A stretch of 64,000 bases of DNA, taken from Roseococcus sp. (GTDB taxonomy: Bacteria > Pseudomonadota > Alphaproteobacteria > Acetobacterales > Acetobacteraceae). Shown here piece by piece: positions 54,341 through 63,979 of the stretch (the first letter of the stretch is position 1; every line of letters starts with the position of its first letter). The stretch is from the NCBI GenBank assembly GCA_026414745.1, contig JAOAIK010000040.1:62001-126000 (forward strand), in the 5' to 3' direction. Below the pieces are notes generated by a model. That model saw only the letters and a list, made by a program, of their open reading frames with translations. It was not told the DNA's origin and did not search any database. The translations under genes and the position numbers were made by a program.

Positions 54341-55216
54341 TCAGCCCGCCGCGCGCGGCGGCTCCACCGCCTCCGGGCCGCGCAGCAGCTCCGCTTCGCG
54401 CTTGAGCCGGCGGTAGGAGCGCGCGGAGAAGAACAGCATCCCCACATAGATCACGCCGGCCAGCGCCAAGGCCGCCCAAGGTTCGGTGACCAGGAAGGCG
54501 AGATAGGCGCCCACGCCGAGGAAGAGGGGCAGCACCCGTTCGGCGGGGATCTTGAAGTTCTTGAAGGACCAGGTGGGCAGGGTGCTCACCATCAGCCCGC
54601 CCACGAGGAAGAGCATGGCGGCCGAGAGCGCGGGGTGGCGGATCGCCTCGGCCGTGGCCGCCCACCCCGATTCGGTGAAGGCGAGCGAGGCGAAGAGCGG
54701 GAAGAGCGCGAGCCCCGCGCCCGCCGGCGCCGGCACCCCGGTGAAGAAGTTGTAGGCGTAGGCGGGCTTGAGCACCGGCGGCGCCCCCGGCTCGGCGATG
54801 CTGGCCGCGTTGAAGCGGGCGAGCCTGAGCGCGCTGCACACGGCGAAGAGCACGCAGGGGATGAAGCCGATCGGCCCCGCGTGCTGCAGCGTCCAGAGAT
54901 AGAGCACGAGCGCCGGCGCCACGCCGAAGCAGAGGAAGTCCGAGAGGCTGTCGAACTCCGCGCCGAAGCGGCTCGTGCCCTTGAGCAGCCGGGCGATGCG
55001 CCCGTCCAGCCCGTCGATCACGCCGGCGGCGACGATGAAGGCCGCCGCCTGGGCGAAGCGCCCCTCGAGCGCGAAGCGGATGGCCACCAGCCCGGCGCAG
55101 AGCCCCATCATGGTCAGCAGATTGGGGATCACGCGGTTGAAGGAGGGGCCGCGGTAGCGCGGCCGCTGGCGCGGGCGCAGGCGGCGCAGCCGCGTGCGCA
55201 GACCCTCGCGCGTCAC
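54341..55216 (-). CDS. pssA: CDP-diacylglycerol-serine O-phosphatidyltransferase
   Basis: PssA makes phosphatidylserine from CDP-diacylglycerol and serine. The 291-residue membrane protein has the CDP-alcohol phosphotransferase motif D-G-x2-x-G-R-x-A-R in VIDGLDGRIARLLKG followed by FGAEFDSLSDFLCFG, and about eight hydrophobic segments. It starts with GTG that overlaps the psd stop as GTGA. An Arg-rich N-terminal stretch (RLRRLRPRQRPRYRG) precedes the first helix. With psd it supplies phosphatidylethanolamine. Confidence 0.95.
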   Translation of the reverse strand: MTREGLRTRLRRLRPRQRPRYRGPSFNRVIPNLLTMMGLCAGLVAIRFALEGRFAQAAAFIVAAGVIDGLDGRIARLLKGTSRFGAEFDSLSDFLCFGVAPALVLYLWTLQHAGPIGFIPCVLFAVCSALRLARFNAASIAEPGAPPVLKPAYAYNFFTGVPAPAGAGLALFPLFASLAFTESGWAATAEAIRHPALSAAMLFLVGGLMVSTLPTWSFKNFKIPAERVLPLFLGVGAYLAFLVTEPWAALALAGVIYVGMLFFSARSYRRLKREAELLRGPEAVEPPRAAG

Positions 55217-55902
55217 GCCCCCGTCCCCGACGCGGCGAGCTCGGCGAGGATGGTCTCCCCGCCGATCATGGTCTGGCCCGGCAGCACGAGCGGCCGCACG
55301 CCCTCGGGCAGATAGACGTCGACGCGGCTGCCGAAACGGATGATGCCGAAGCGCTCGCCGGCCGAGAGATGGTCGCCTTCGCGCACGGTGCAGACGATGC
55401 GCCGCGCCACCAGCCCCGCGATCTGCACGCAGCCGAGGCTGCGCCCGTCCGGCAGATCGAGGCGCAGCGCGTTGCGTTCGTTCGTCTCGCTGGCCTTGTC
55501 GAGGCTCGCATCCAGGAAGGCGCCGTGGCGGTAGGCGATCCGCGCCACGCGCCCCTGCACGGGGCTGCGGTTCACATGCACGTCGAACACGGAGAGGAAG
55601 ATGGCCACGCGCCAGCGGGGGGCTGCGCCCATCTCGAGCTCGGGCGGGGGCGCGGCCTCGTCCACCAGCACCACCTTGCCGTCCGCGGGTGCGAGGACGA
55701 GGCCGGGGCGGGGCGGCGGCACCCGCTCGGGGTCGCGGAAGAAGTAGAGGCAGAAGAGGGTGAAGGCCGCGCCGAGCCAGAACAGCCAGGCGCCCAAGAT
55801 CAGCCCGCCGAGTACCGCCACGCCCGCGCCGGCATAGACGAAGACGCGCCCGGCCGGGTGCGGCGGCGCGAGGACGAGGGACAGGCTGCGCGGAAGGGGC
55901 AT
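55213..55902 (-). CDS. psd: Phosphatidylserine decarboxylase
   Basis: Psd decarboxylates phosphatidylserine to phosphatidylethanolamine with a pyruvoyl group made by self-cleavage. The 229-residue short form has two N-terminal membrane segments (about 18-52), SVFDVHVNRSP, and the cleavage site RFGSRVDVYLP, between G191 and S192. The gene overlaps pssA by GTGA. GAGAGGA precedes the ATG by 12 bases. Confidence 0.94.
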   Translation of the reverse strand: MPLPRSLSLVLAPPHPAGRVFVYAGAGVAVLGGLILGAWLFWLGAAFTLFCLYFFRDPERVPPPRPGLVLAPADGKVVLVDEAAPPPELEMGAAPRWRVAIFLSVFDVHVNRSPVQGRVARIAYRHGAFLDASLDKASETNERNALRLDLPDGRSLGCVQIAGLVARRIVCTVREGDHLSAGERFGIIRFGSRVDVYLPEGVRPLVLPGQTMIGGETILAELAASGTGA

Positions 55903-55948
55903 GGCGAGGTTTATCCTCTCTTAACCAGCGCGGGGCAAGCTTCGCCCC

Positions 55949-56344
55949 ATGCTGACGCTCGGCCCCTTCGTCGTCGCGCGCGACGGCAGACTCACTCCGC
56001 GCGAGCCCGGTGTGCGGCCCGCGCTCCGTTTCGACTGGCGCGGCCGCCGCTGCGAGGCCGAATGGCAGGGAGACAGGCTGCGCCTGCGCGCCATCGCCGG
56101 CCGCATTCCCTCCAGCGCCGAGCCCGGGGCCAACCGGCGCCTGGCGTTCGAGGCGGCGGCCCGGCTGCCGCAGGAGCTGCCCGAGGGCTGGCGCCTGCGC
56201 CTCACCCCCGATCACCGCATCGCGCTCGAGGCCGAGGCCCCCTCGCGCGAGACGGCGGTGGAACTGCTGGGCGAGATGGTGCGCTTCGCCCTCGCCCTCG
56301 ACCCCTGGATCGAGCGCATCGAACAGGCGGGGGTGCGGGCCTGA
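55949..56344 (+). CDS. Uncharacterised small protein
   Basis: A 131-residue cytoplasmic protein I do not recognise. The N-terminal half is strand-rich with charged and aromatic residues (FDWRGRRCEAEWQGDRLRL); the second half has two probable helices (AFEAAARLPQEL and VELLGEMVRFALALDPWIER). The single cysteine is C35. Codon usage matches neighbouring genes. It is divergent from psd across 46 bases and convergent with ftsK. Confidence 0.65.
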   Translation: MLTLGPFVVARDGRLTPREPGVRPALRFDWRGRRCEAEWQGDRLRLRAIAGRIPSSAEPGANRRLAFEAAARLPQELPEGWRLRLTPDHRIALEAEAPSRETAVELLGEMVRFALALDPWIERIEQAGVRA

Positions 56345-56359
56345 GGCAGCCCGCCTCCC

Positions 56360-58753
56360 TCACGCCTCCGGCCGGCGCGCCAGGATCTCGCGCTTGCCCA
56401 CATGGTTCGCGGGGCTGACGATGCCCTCGCGCTCCATCTGCTCGATGAGCTTCGCCGCGCGGTTGTAGCCGATGTTGAGGTGGCGCTGGACGAAGCTCGT
56501 GCTGGCCTTGCCCTCCCGCACCACGAGCTCGACGGCGCGGTCGAAGAGGGATTTCTCGGCGTCCGAGGCGCTGGCGATGTCGAGCGGGCCCCCGCCCTCC
56601 TCCTCCTCCACCTCGGTCACCTCGTCCACGTAGTCGGGCTCGCCCTGGGCGCGCAGCCAGTCGGCCACCTTCTCGACCTCGGCGTCGGAGACGAAGGGGC
56701 CGTGCACGCGCGTCACGCGCCCGCCGCCTGCCATGTGCAGCATGTCGCCCTGGCCGAGCAGCTGCTCGGCGCCCTGCTCGCCCAGAATGGTGCGGCTGTC
56801 GATCTTGCTCGTCACCTGGAAGGAGATGCGGGTGGGGAAGTTCGCCTTGATGGTGCCGGTGATCACGTCCACCGAGGGGCGCTGGGTGGCCATGATGACG
56901 TGGATGCCCGCCGCCCGCGCCATCTGCGCGAGGCGCTGCACGGCGGCCTCGATCTCCTTGCCGGCGACGATCATGAGGTCCGCCATTTCATCAATGACCA
57001 CGACGATCATGGGCAGCTTCTCGAGCGTGAGCGGCTGCTCCTCGAAGACGGGCTTGCTGGTCTCGGGGTCGAAGCCGGTCTGCACGCGGCGCGTCAGCAC
57101 CGTTCCCTTCGACTGCGCCTCGGCCACCTTCTCGTTGTAGGCCTGGATGCCGCGCACGCCGAGCTGGCTCATCGCGCGGTAGCGGCGCTCCATCTCGCGC
57201 ACCGTCCATTTCAGCGCGCCGATCGCCTTGGGCGGTTCGGTCACCACCGGGGCGAGCAGGTGCGGGATGCGGTCGTAGACGCTGAGTTCCAGCATCTTCG
57301 GATCGATCATGATGAAGCGCACCTCGGCCGGGCCGAAGCGGTAGAGCAGCGAGAGGATCATGGTGTTGATCCCCACCGACTTGCCCGAGCCCGTGGTGCC
57401 CGCGATCAACAGATGCGGCATCCGCGCGAGGTCCTGGATCACCGGCGCGCCGCCGATGTCCTTGCCCAGCACCAGCGGCAGGCGCCCGGTGTTGCGTCGG
57501 TACTCCTCGCTCTGCAGCATCTCGGAGAGGAACACCGTCTCGCGCTTCGCGTTGGGCAGCTCGATGCCGATCACGCTGCGCCCGGGCACGGTGGCGATGC
57601 GCACCGCCACCACGCTCATGCTGCGCGCGATGTCGTCGGCAAGGCCGATGACGCGCGAGGACTTGGTGCCGGGCGCGGGCTCGAGCTCGTAGAGGGTCAC
57701 CACCGGGCCGGGACGGATTTCGACGATCCGCCCGTTGACCCCGTAGTCGGCCAGCACCTGTTCGAGCATGCGCGCATTGGCCTGCAGCGCCTCGGCGCTC
57801 GGGCCCGAGGCGATGCGCGCGGGCGGCGGGGCGAGCAGCTCGAGCGGCGGGGTGCGCCAGCCCGCCACCGGGAGGTCGAGCTGCGGCTGCACCGGGGCCG
57901 GCCGGCCTTTGGGCGGCGTGGCGACGCGCGGGGCGGTGCGCGGCGCGGGGGCGCCGGGGGCCGGGGGGCCGAGGCGCGGCTCGGCGCGGGCGGGGGGCGG
58001 GGCCTCGGCCGCCTTCTCGGCGGCGCGCAGCACCGCAGCGAGATCCTCGCCCGGCCCCTGGCTCCGGCGCGGCCAGAGGCGCCGCGCCGCGAGGAAGGGC
58101 CGCAGCCAGATATGCCGCTTCCCCGCCGAGAAGCGCGCCGCGTGCTCCGCCCCGCGCGCGGCGGTCTCGGCGGTGAGGCGCGCCGCCCGGCCCCATTCCC
58201 CGAAGGAGAGACCGAAGGCCGTGTAGGTCAGCCACAGCCAGAGCGCCGCGAGGCCGATGCGCGCCGCGAGCGCCCCGGCGGGGCCGAGCCCGTCGGCGAG
58301 GAAGCTGGTCAGCGCGCGCGCCAGCAGTGGCCCGGCCGCCCCGGCCTCCGCCCCCGGCAGCCCGGCCAGCAGCGCGGCGCCGAGCGGCAGGGCCAGGAGC
58401 AGCGCGGTCAGGCGCAGCGGCAGCAGCCGCAGCCCGCGCCGGGCGGCGAGGCGCAGCGCCCAGGCGAGCAGCACGAGCCCGGGCAGGAAGGCCATCCAGC
58501 CCACGCCCTGGCGCAGCACATCCGCCACCACCGCGCCCGGGGTGGAGAGCAGGTTGGCCACCGGCCGCGCCGTGGCGGTGGAGAGCGAGGGGTCGGCCGG
58601 GTCGTAGCTCGCCACGGCCAGCAGCAGGGCGATGCCGCCGAAGCCGAGCAGCAGGGCGGCGAACTCGCCGAGGCGGCGGGCGATGGCCGCGCGCACCGCC
58701 GGCGAAGCGAAGCGGCGCGGGGCGGCCGCGGCGGAGGTGGCGTCGCGCGCCAT
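56360..58753 (-). CDS. ftsK: DNA translocase FtsK
   Basis: FtsK couples cell division to chromosome segregation and activates XerCD at dif. The 797-residue protein has four membrane helices in the first 190 residues, a Pro/Ala-rich linker (about 240-340), and the motor domain with Walker A GTTGSGKS (K458), [12 protein letters not shown] (Walker B) and [19 protein letters not shown]. The C-terminal gamma domain (about 730-797, winged helix [20 protein letters not shown]) binds KOPS-type sites. The start [11 protein letters not shown] is the first ATG after the cysK gene. Confidence 0.95.
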   Translation of the reverse strand: MARDATSAAAAPRRFASPAVRAAIARRLGEFAALLLGFGGIALLLAVASYDPADPSLSTATARPVANLLSTPGAVVADVLRQGVGWMAFLPGLVLLAWALRLAARRGLRLLPLRLTALLLALPLGAALLAGLPGAEAGAAGPLLARALTSFLADGLGPAGALAARIGLAALWLWLTYTAFGLSFGEWGRAARLTAETAARGAEHAARFSAGKRHIWLRPFLAARRLWPRRSQGPGEDLAAVLRAAEKAAEAPPPARAEPRLGPPAPGAPAPRTAPRVATPPKGRPAPVQPQLDLPVAGWRTPPLELLAPPPARIASGPSAEALQANARMLEQVLADYGVNGRIVEIRPGPVVTLYELEPAPGTKSSRVIGLADDIARSMSVVAVRIATVPGRSVIGIELPNAKRETVFLSEMLQSEEYRRNTGRLPLVLGKDIGGAPVIQDLARMPHLLIAGTTGSGKSVGINTMILSLLYRFGPAEVRFIMIDPKMLELSVYDRIPHLLAPVVTEPPKAIGALKWTVREMERRYRAMSQLGVRGIQAYNEKVAEAQSKGTVLTRRVQTGFDPETSKPVFEEQPLTLEKLPMIVVVIDEMADLMIVAGKEIEAAVQRLAQMARAAGIHVIMATQRPSVDVITGTIKANFPTRISFQVTSKIDSRTILGEQGAEQLLGQGDMLHMAGGGRVTRVHGPFVSDAEVEKVADWLRAQGEPDYVDEVTEVEEEEGGGPLDIASASDAEKSLFDRAVELVVREGKASTSFVQRHLNIGYNRAAKLIEQMEREGIVSPANHVGKREILARRPEA

Positions 58754-58830
58754 GGCGGTCGGACCTCGTTGGGGGGGAGGTTCAGGACAGCCGGGGGGAA
58801 GAGCAGGATACCAGCCCCGCCCGCGCGCCG

Positions 58831-59784
58831 CTACAGCCCCTCGAACAGCTCGGTGGAGAGGTAGCGCTCGGCGCTGGAGGCGGCGATGCCGAGGATCAGC
58901 CGGCCCGCCATGCCCGGCCGGGCGGCGAGGCGGCGCATCGCCACCAGCACCGCGCCGGTGGAGATGCCGACCGCGATGCCCTCGGCGCGCGCCGCCTCGC
59001 GCGCGGCGGCGAAGGCCTCGCGCTCGGCCACCCGCTCCACCCCGTCGAGGGCGGCGAGGTCCAGCACCGCGGGGCAGAAGCCCGCGCCGATGCCCTGGAT
59101 GCGGTGCGGCCCCGGCTCGTCGCCGCTCAGCACCGCCGATTCGGCGGGTTCCACGCCGATGACGAGGAGTCCGGGCCGGCGCGGCTTCAGCGTGCGGGCC
59201 ACGCCGGTCAGCGTGCCGCCGGTGCCGACGCCGCCCACCACCGCGTCCACCGCCCCGGCCGTGTCGCGCCAGATCTCCTCGGCGGTGGTGCGGGCATGGA
59301 TGGCGGGGTTGGCGGGGTTGTCGAACTGCCGGGCCATCCAGGCATGGGGCGTGCGCGCCACGATCTCCTCGGCGCGCTGGATGGCCCCGGCCATGCCGCG
59401 CTTGGCGGGGGTGAGCTCCAGCTCCGCGCCCAGGTGGCGCATCATCTTGCGCCGCTCCAGCGAGGCGCCGTCGGGCATCACCACGATCAGCCGGTAGCCC
59501 TTGGCCGCCGCCACCCAGGCCAGCGCGATGCCGGTGTTGCCCGAGGTGGGCTCGACGATCACCGACCGGCCGGGGGCGATCTCGCCGCGCGCCTCCGCGT
59601 CCTCGACCATGGCGAGGCCGATCCGGTCCTTCACGCTGCCGCCGGGGTTGAGGAACTCGAGCTTGAGCGCAAGGCGCGCCCCGGCCTCGGCCGAGAGGCG
59701 GGGCAGCAGCACGGCGGGGGTGTCGCCCACGGCGGCGAGGATGCCGGGCAGAAGCCGCCCGGCGGGGGGCGTGGTCGCGTCCAT
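58831..59784 (-). CDS. cysK: Cysteine synthase A
   Basis: A 317-residue O-acetylserine sulfhydrylase that makes cysteine from sulfide. PLP is bound at K52 in [15 protein letters not shown] (81-85), [10 protein letters not shown] and ISTGA are present. It is a single-domain enzyme without the haem or CBS domains of cystathionine beta-synthase. It lies between ftsK and a Bug receptor gene on the same strand; a long hairpin at 59796-59843 separates it from the latter. Confidence 0.93.
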   Translation of the reverse strand: MDATTPPAGRLLPGILAAVGDTPAVLLPRLSAEAGARLALKLEFLNPGGSVKDRIGLAMVEDAEARGEIAPGRSVIVEPTSGNTGIALAWVAAAKGYRLIVVMPDGASLERRKMMRHLGAELELTPAKRGMAGAIQRAEEIVARTPHAWMARQFDNPANPAIHARTTAEEIWRDTAGAVDAVVGGVGTGGTLTGVARTLKPRRPGLLVIGVEPAESAVLSGDEPGPHRIQGIGAGFCPAVLDLAALDGVERVAEREAFAAAREAARAEGIAVGISTGAVLVAMRRLAARPGMAGRLILGIAASSAERYLSTELFEGL

Positions 59785-59795
59785 GGGCGCTTCCT

Positions 59796-59843
59796 AGAGC
59801 GGATCGCACATGGCTGGAATCAGCCATGGCGTGAATCCGCTCT
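59796..59843. repeat. 48-bp compound hairpin, REP-like
   Basis: The outer arms AGAGCGGAT (59796-59804) and ATCCGCTCT (59835-59843) and the inner arms CATGGCTG (59809-59816) and CAGCCATG (59821-59828) pair perfectly, separated by a short internal loop and closed by GAAT. It lies in the 104-base gap between cysK and the Bug gene. Such nested stems are typical of dispersed palindromic elements, but only one copy is in this window. It could also end the receptor message. Confidence 0.6.
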
Positions 59844-59888
59844 CTCCCGCGCGCGGCCGCGCCGGAATCGGCGGGCGCCGGGCGGGGC

Positions 59889-60863
59889 TCACGAATCCGC
59901 GGTGATGTTCGCCCGGCGGATGACCGCGCCCCAGCGTTCCAGCTCCTCGCGCATGTGGCGGGCCAGCAGCTCGGGGCCGCCGCCCAGCGCCTCCACCCCG
60001 TTGCGCTCCAGCGTGGTGCGCGTCTCCGCCTCGGCGAGCGAGGCGGCGAAGATGGCCGCGAGGCGCTGCGCGACGGGCCCGGGCAGGTTGGCGGGGCCGA
60101 ACAGCGCCCACCAGCCCTCGGCGTTGATGCCGGGCAGCCCCTGCTCGGCGAAGCTGGGCACCTGGGGCAGCAGCGGGCTGCGCGCGCCCCCCGTGATGCC
60201 GAGGCCGATGAGCTGCCCGGCCTCGATCTGCGCGCGCACGAACTGCGTGTGGTAGAACATGGAATCGAGCGTGCCGCTCAGCGCGTCCGTCATCGCCCGC
60301 GCGCCGTCGCGGTAGGGCACATGGGTGGTGGTGGCGCCCGTCGCCTCGCTCATCGCCGCGTGGTTGAGGTGCCCCGCCGTGCCGGTGCCCGAGGTGCCGA
60401 CCGAGAGCGCGCGCGTGCGCGCCAGCGCCACGAACTGCTCCATGGTGCGCGGGCCGAGCTGCGGGCGCGCCACCAGCAGCAGCGCCGTCTTGGAGTGCAG
60501 GAACAGCGGCGTGAAGTCGCGCAGCGGGTTGTAGGCGAGGCCGGGCATCAGGTGCGGGTTCACCGCATGGGTGCCGATGGTGCCGAGCAGCAGCGTGTGC
60601 CCGTCCGGCGGCGACTGCGCCACGAACTGCGAGCCGATGGTGCCGCCCGCCCCGGCGCGGTTGTCCACCACCACCGCGTGCCCGTTGAGCGCGCGGGAGA
60701 GCTGCCCCGCGATCATCCGGCCGATGATGTCGGTGCTGGTGCCGGCCGCGAAGGGCACGACGAGCCGGATGGGCCGATCGGGCCAGGCCTGAGCGCGCGC
60801 GGCGTTGCCCGCCGCGAGGGCGGGCAGGGCGAGGCCGGCGGCCAGGGCGGTGCGGCGGTTCAT
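59889..60863 (-). CDS. Bug/TctC-type tricarboxylate transporter receptor (third)
   Basis: A 324-residue periplasmic binding protein with a signal peptide (about 1-25, ending NAARAQA). [38 protein letters not shown] and [16 protein letters not shown] mark the Bug family. It overlaps the end of a polysaccharide deacetylase gene by ATGA, so the two are coupled; this partner is unusual for a solute receptor. No membrane subunits are present nearby. Confidence 0.88.
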   Translation of the reverse strand: MNRRTALAAGLALPALAAGNAARAQAWPDRPIRLVVPFAAGTSTDIIGRMIAGQLSRALNGHAVVVDNRAGAGGTIGSQFVAQSPPDGHTLLLGTIGTHAVNPHLMPGLAYNPLRDFTPLFLHSKTALLLVARPQLGPRTMEQFVALARTRALSVGTSGTGTAGHLNHAAMSEATGATTTHVPYRDGARAMTDALSGTLDSMFYHTQFVRAQIEAGQLIGLGITGGARSPLLPQVPSFAEQGLPGINAEGWWALFGPANLPGPVAQRLAAIFAASLAEAETRTTLERNGVEALGGGPELLARHMREELERWGAVIRRANITADS

Positions 60864-61513
60864 GGCGCGTCATCCCGTCTGGATATGGTTTCCGGATCGC
60901 ACAGCAGCCGGCCCTCGCGCAAGGCAAGGCAGGCCTCGGGGAAATCCGGGGTGAAGGCCGCCCCTGCATCGGCCAGGGTCCCCAGCACCCGGTCGAGGTG
61001 GCGCATCGCGTCGGCGCGCAGGTCGTGCAGCACCATCAGCACCGGGGCGGCGGCGGCGCGGCAGAGGGCGAGGGCGCGCTCCGGCCAGCCATCGGGATCG
61101 TCCCAGTCGCGCGGGACGGCGTTCCACAGCACCACCGTGTAGCCCCCGGCGGCGAGGTGGGCCAGCGCGGCGCGGCGCAGCAGATGCGGCCCCAGCGCGC
61201 CGCCGCCGCCATTGGGGCGGAACAGGCGCTGGCGGTTGAGCGGGCCGAGCAGGCCCTCGGCCGCCGCGATTTCCTCGACCGCCTCGGCCGGCGGGCGCAG
61301 ACCGAGCGGGGCGCCATGGGTCAGGGTGTGGTTGCCGATGCGGTGGCCCTCGGCCAGGGCGCGCTCGGCGAGCCCCCGGCGGGCGGGGTCGCGCAGCTTC
61401 TCGCCGATGACGAAGAAGCTGGCGGAGAGGCCGCGCCGGGCCAGCGCCTCCAGCACCAGGGGCGTGGCCTCCGGCTCGGGGCCGTTGTCGAAGCTGAGGC
61501 AGATGGGCGGCAC
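60860..61513 (-). CDS. Polysaccharide deacetylase (NodB homology) family protein
   Basis: A 217-residue NodB-fold protein, cytoplasmic by sequence (no signal). Motif 1 is SFDNGP (7-12): D9, the catalytic base, is kept but the metal-binding second Asp is N10. Motif 2 NHTLTH gives H62 and H66. FRPNGGGG and VLHDLRADAM correspond to motifs 3 and 5. It could remove an acyl group from a sugar or an unusual amide. It is coupled to the downstream Bug receptor gene by ATGA. Confidence 0.8.
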   Translation of the reverse strand: MPPICLSFDNGPEPEATPLVLEALARRGLSASFFVIGEKLRDPARRGLAERALAEGHRIGNHTLTHGAPLGLRPPAEAVEEIAAAEGLLGPLNRQRLFRPNGGGGALGPHLLRRAALAHLAAGGYTVVLWNAVPRDWDDPDGWPERALALCRAAAAPVLMVLHDLRADAMRHLDRVLGTLADAGAAFTPDFPEACLALREGRLLCDPETISRRDDAP

Positions 61514-61655
61514 GCGGCCTTTCTAGGGCGGAAGCGCGCCTCGGGGAACGCCGCGCCCGGCGTGCGGGCGCTTTGCCCTGCCGCGCCGCGATGCTAGGGA
61601 GACAGGCCCAACGGGCGGCGATTCGGCCCAGCAGCGGCGGGAAGGGGTTCGGGAG

Positions 61656-62786
61656 ATGAAGTTCAGCGTCGAGCGCGCCATCCTGCTCAAGGCCCTCGGC
61701 CACACCCAGTCCGTGGTGGAGCGCCGCAACACCATCCCCATCCTCTCCAACATCCTGCTGGACGCGACGAAGGAGGGCCTGCTGCGCCTGACCGCGACCG
61801 ACATGGAGATCGCGGTGGTGGAGGAGGTTCCGGGCGTTCAGGTGGTCCGCGCCGGCCGCACCACCGCCCCCGCCGCCACCCTCTTCGAGATCGTGCGCAA
61901 GCTGCCGGAGAACGCGCCGGTCGAGCTCGACCACGCGGGCAGGGACGCGCCGCTCAAGCTGCGCGCCGGCAAGTTCCACACCACCCTGCAGGTGCTGCCT
62001 GTGGAGGATTTCCCCTCCATGACCGAAGGCGCCCTGCCGCACGCCTTCAAGCTGGAGGCGGCGAAGCTGCGCGGCATGATCGACCGCACGCGCTTCGCCA
62101 TCTCGACGGAGGAGACGCGCTACTACCTCAACGGCATCTACCTGCACGTGGCCGAGAGCGAGGGCCGCAAGGTGCTGCGCGCCGCCGCCACCGACGGCCA
62201 CCGCCTCGCGCGCGTGGAGGAGGAGCTGCCCGAGGGTGCGGGCGGCATGCCCGGCGTCATCATCCCGCGCAAGACGGTGAACGAGGTCCGCAAGCTCGCC
62301 GAGGAGACGCGCGACGAGATCGAAATCCGCCTCTCCGCCACCAAGATCAGCTTCCGCATCGGGCCGGTCACCCTCACCTCCAAGCTGATCGACGGCACCT
62401 TCCCCGACTACGAGCGCGTGATCCCGCGCGCCAACGACAAGGTGCTCGAGGTGGCAAAGCAGCCCTTCGCCGAGGCGGTGGGGCGCGTCGCCTCCATCTC
62501 GACCGAGCGGTCGCGCCCGGTGAAGCTCTCGCTCGACCGCAACCATCTGCTGCTCACCGCCTCCTCGGCCGAGACCGGCCAGGCGCAGGAGGAGCTGGAG
62601 GCGGATGTGGTGAGCTATGCCGCCGCGCCCATCGAGATCGGCTTCCAGGCGCGCTACCTGGCCGACATCACCGACCAGGTGGGTGAGTTGCTGCGCTTCC
62701 GCTTCTCCGACAGCAGCGCGCCCACCCTGGTGCAGGACGCGCGCGACGACGCGGCGCTCTACGTGCTGATGCCCATGCGGGTGTGA
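61656..62786 (+). CDS. dnaN: DNA polymerase III beta clamp
   Basis: DnaN is the sliding clamp that tethers DNA polymerase III. The 376-residue protein has the usual three repeated clamp domains, starting MKFSVERAILLKALGHTQSV and ending DAALYVLMPMRV. GGGAGATG is at the start. It is followed by recF after 10 bases. dnaA, often next to dnaN, is not upstream: a polysaccharide deacetylase gene on the other strand is. Confidence 0.97.
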   Translation: MKFSVERAILLKALGHTQSVVERRNTIPILSNILLDATKEGLLRLTATDMEIAVVEEVPGVQVVRAGRTTAPAATLFEIVRKLPENAPVELDHAGRDAPLKLRAGKFHTTLQVLPVEDFPSMTEGALPHAFKLEAAKLRGMIDRTRFAISTEETRYYLNGIYLHVAESEGRKVLRAAATDGHRLARVEEELPEGAGGMPGVIIPRKTVNEVRKLAEETRDEIEIRLSATKISFRIGPVTLTSKLIDGTFPDYERVIPRANDKVLEVAKQPFAEAVGRVASISTERSRPVKLSLDRNHLLLTASSAETGQAQEELEADVVSYAAAPIEIGFQARYLADITDQVGELLRFRFSDSSAPTLVQDARDDAALYVLMPMRV

Positions 62787-62796
62787 CGCGGCGGGC

Positions 62797-63924
62797 GTGC
62801 TGCGCCTCACCCGCCTGCGCCTCGCCCGCTTCCGCAACCACCACGCGCTCGATCTGCGCTTCGCCGCGCGGGCGGTGGTGTTCACGGGGCCCAACGGCGC
62901 GGGCAAGACCAACCTCCTGGAAGCGATCTCCCTGCTCGCGCCGGGGCGGGGGCTGCGCGGCGCCCGCGTCGCCGAGCTCGCCGAGGGCGGCAGCGGCCCC
63001 TGGGCCGTCAGCGGCCGCTTCGAGGATGCGCTGGGCCCTTTCGAGATCGGCACCGGCACGGCGGAGGAGGGCGGGGCCGAGCGCCGCGCCTTCTTCCTGG
63101 ATGGCGCGCGCGTGCGCAGCCAGGGCGAGATCGCCGAGCGCGTGGCGGCGGTCTGGATCACGCCGCAGATGGACCGGCTGTTCCAGGAGGGCGCGGGCGC
63201 GCGGCGCCGCTTCCTCGACCGGCTCGTGCTGGCGCTGGAGCCGCACCACGCGCGCGAAGTGGCGGCCTATGAGGCGGCGATGGCCCACCGCAACCGGCTG
63301 CTGGCCGGCGGGCGCGGCCGCGACCCCTCCTGGCTGGCCGCGCTGGAGGATGCGATGGCCCGGCACGGCGTGGCGGCCGCCGCCTCGCGCCGGGCGCTGG
63401 TGGCGCGGCTGAACGCGGCCATGGCGGGGGGCGTGGCGGGCGCCTTTCCGGCCGCGCGGCTCGATCTGCGCTGCCCCGCGGCCGCGCTGCTCGAGGCCAT
63501 GCCCGCCCTGGCGGCCGAGGAGACGCTGCGCGCCGAATGGGCGTCGGGCCGGACGCGGGATGCGGCGGCCGGCGCCACTCTGGCCGGGCCGCACCGGGCC
63601 GATCTGCTCTTCACCCACGCGGAGAAATCCGTGCCCGCGGCGCTCTGCTCCACGGGGGAGCAGAAGGCCCTGCTGGTCTCCACCGTGCTCGCGCATGCGG
63701 CGCTGATCGGCCGCGCGCGGGGCTTCGCGCCGCTGCTGCTGCTCGACGAGCTGCCCGCGCATCTGGACGCCGCGCGCCGCGCCGCCCTCTTCGCCGCGCT
63801 GGCCGCCCTGCCGGGTCAGAGCTTCCTCACCGGCACCGAGGCGGCGCCCTTCCAACCCCTTGCCGGGGAAGCGGAATTTTTCGCCCTTGAGCCGGGCGGA
63901 ATCGGCCCCTCCCCCCTGGGTTGA
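62797..63924 (+). CDS. recF: DNA replication and repair protein RecF
   Basis: RecF loads RecA at gaps together with RecO and RecR. The 375-residue SMC-like ATPase has Walker A GPNGAGKT at 31-38 (K37), the signature region STGEQKALLVS and Walker B LLLLDELPAHLD. It begins with GTG 10 bases after the dnaN stop, an operon arrangement found in many bacteria. Length is normal. Confidence 0.95.
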   Translation: MLRLTRLRLARFRNHHALDLRFAARAVVFTGPNGAGKTNLLEAISLLAPGRGLRGARVAELAEGGSGPWAVSGRFEDALGPFEIGTGTAEEGGAERRAFFLDGARVRSQGEIAERVAAVWITPQMDRLFQEGAGARRRFLDRLVLALEPHHAREVAAYEAAMAHRNRLLAGGRGRDPSWLAALEDAMARHGVAAAASRRALVARLNAAMAGGVAGAFPAARLDLRCPAAALLEAMPALAAEETLRAEWASGRTRDAAAGATLAGPHRADLLFTHAEKSVPAALCSTGEQKALLVSTVLAHAALIGRARGFAPLLLLDELPAHLDAARRAALFAALAALPGQSFLTGTEAAPFQPLAGEAEFFALEPGGIGPSPLG

Positions 63925-63979
63925 AGGGCGCGGAGATGTCATACTGCGGGCGAGCACTCCCAAGGTTTTCCCCCGCCCG

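Noticed and set aside
56402-60255. Long plus-strand frames opposite ftsK, cysK and the third Bug gene
   Set aside because: They mirror well-supported genes and encode low-complexity His/Gly/Arg/Ala-rich sequence.
61514-61655. Replication origin upstream of dnaN
   Set aside because: The gap is short and GC-rich and contains no recognisable DnaA boxes or AT-rich unwinding region.
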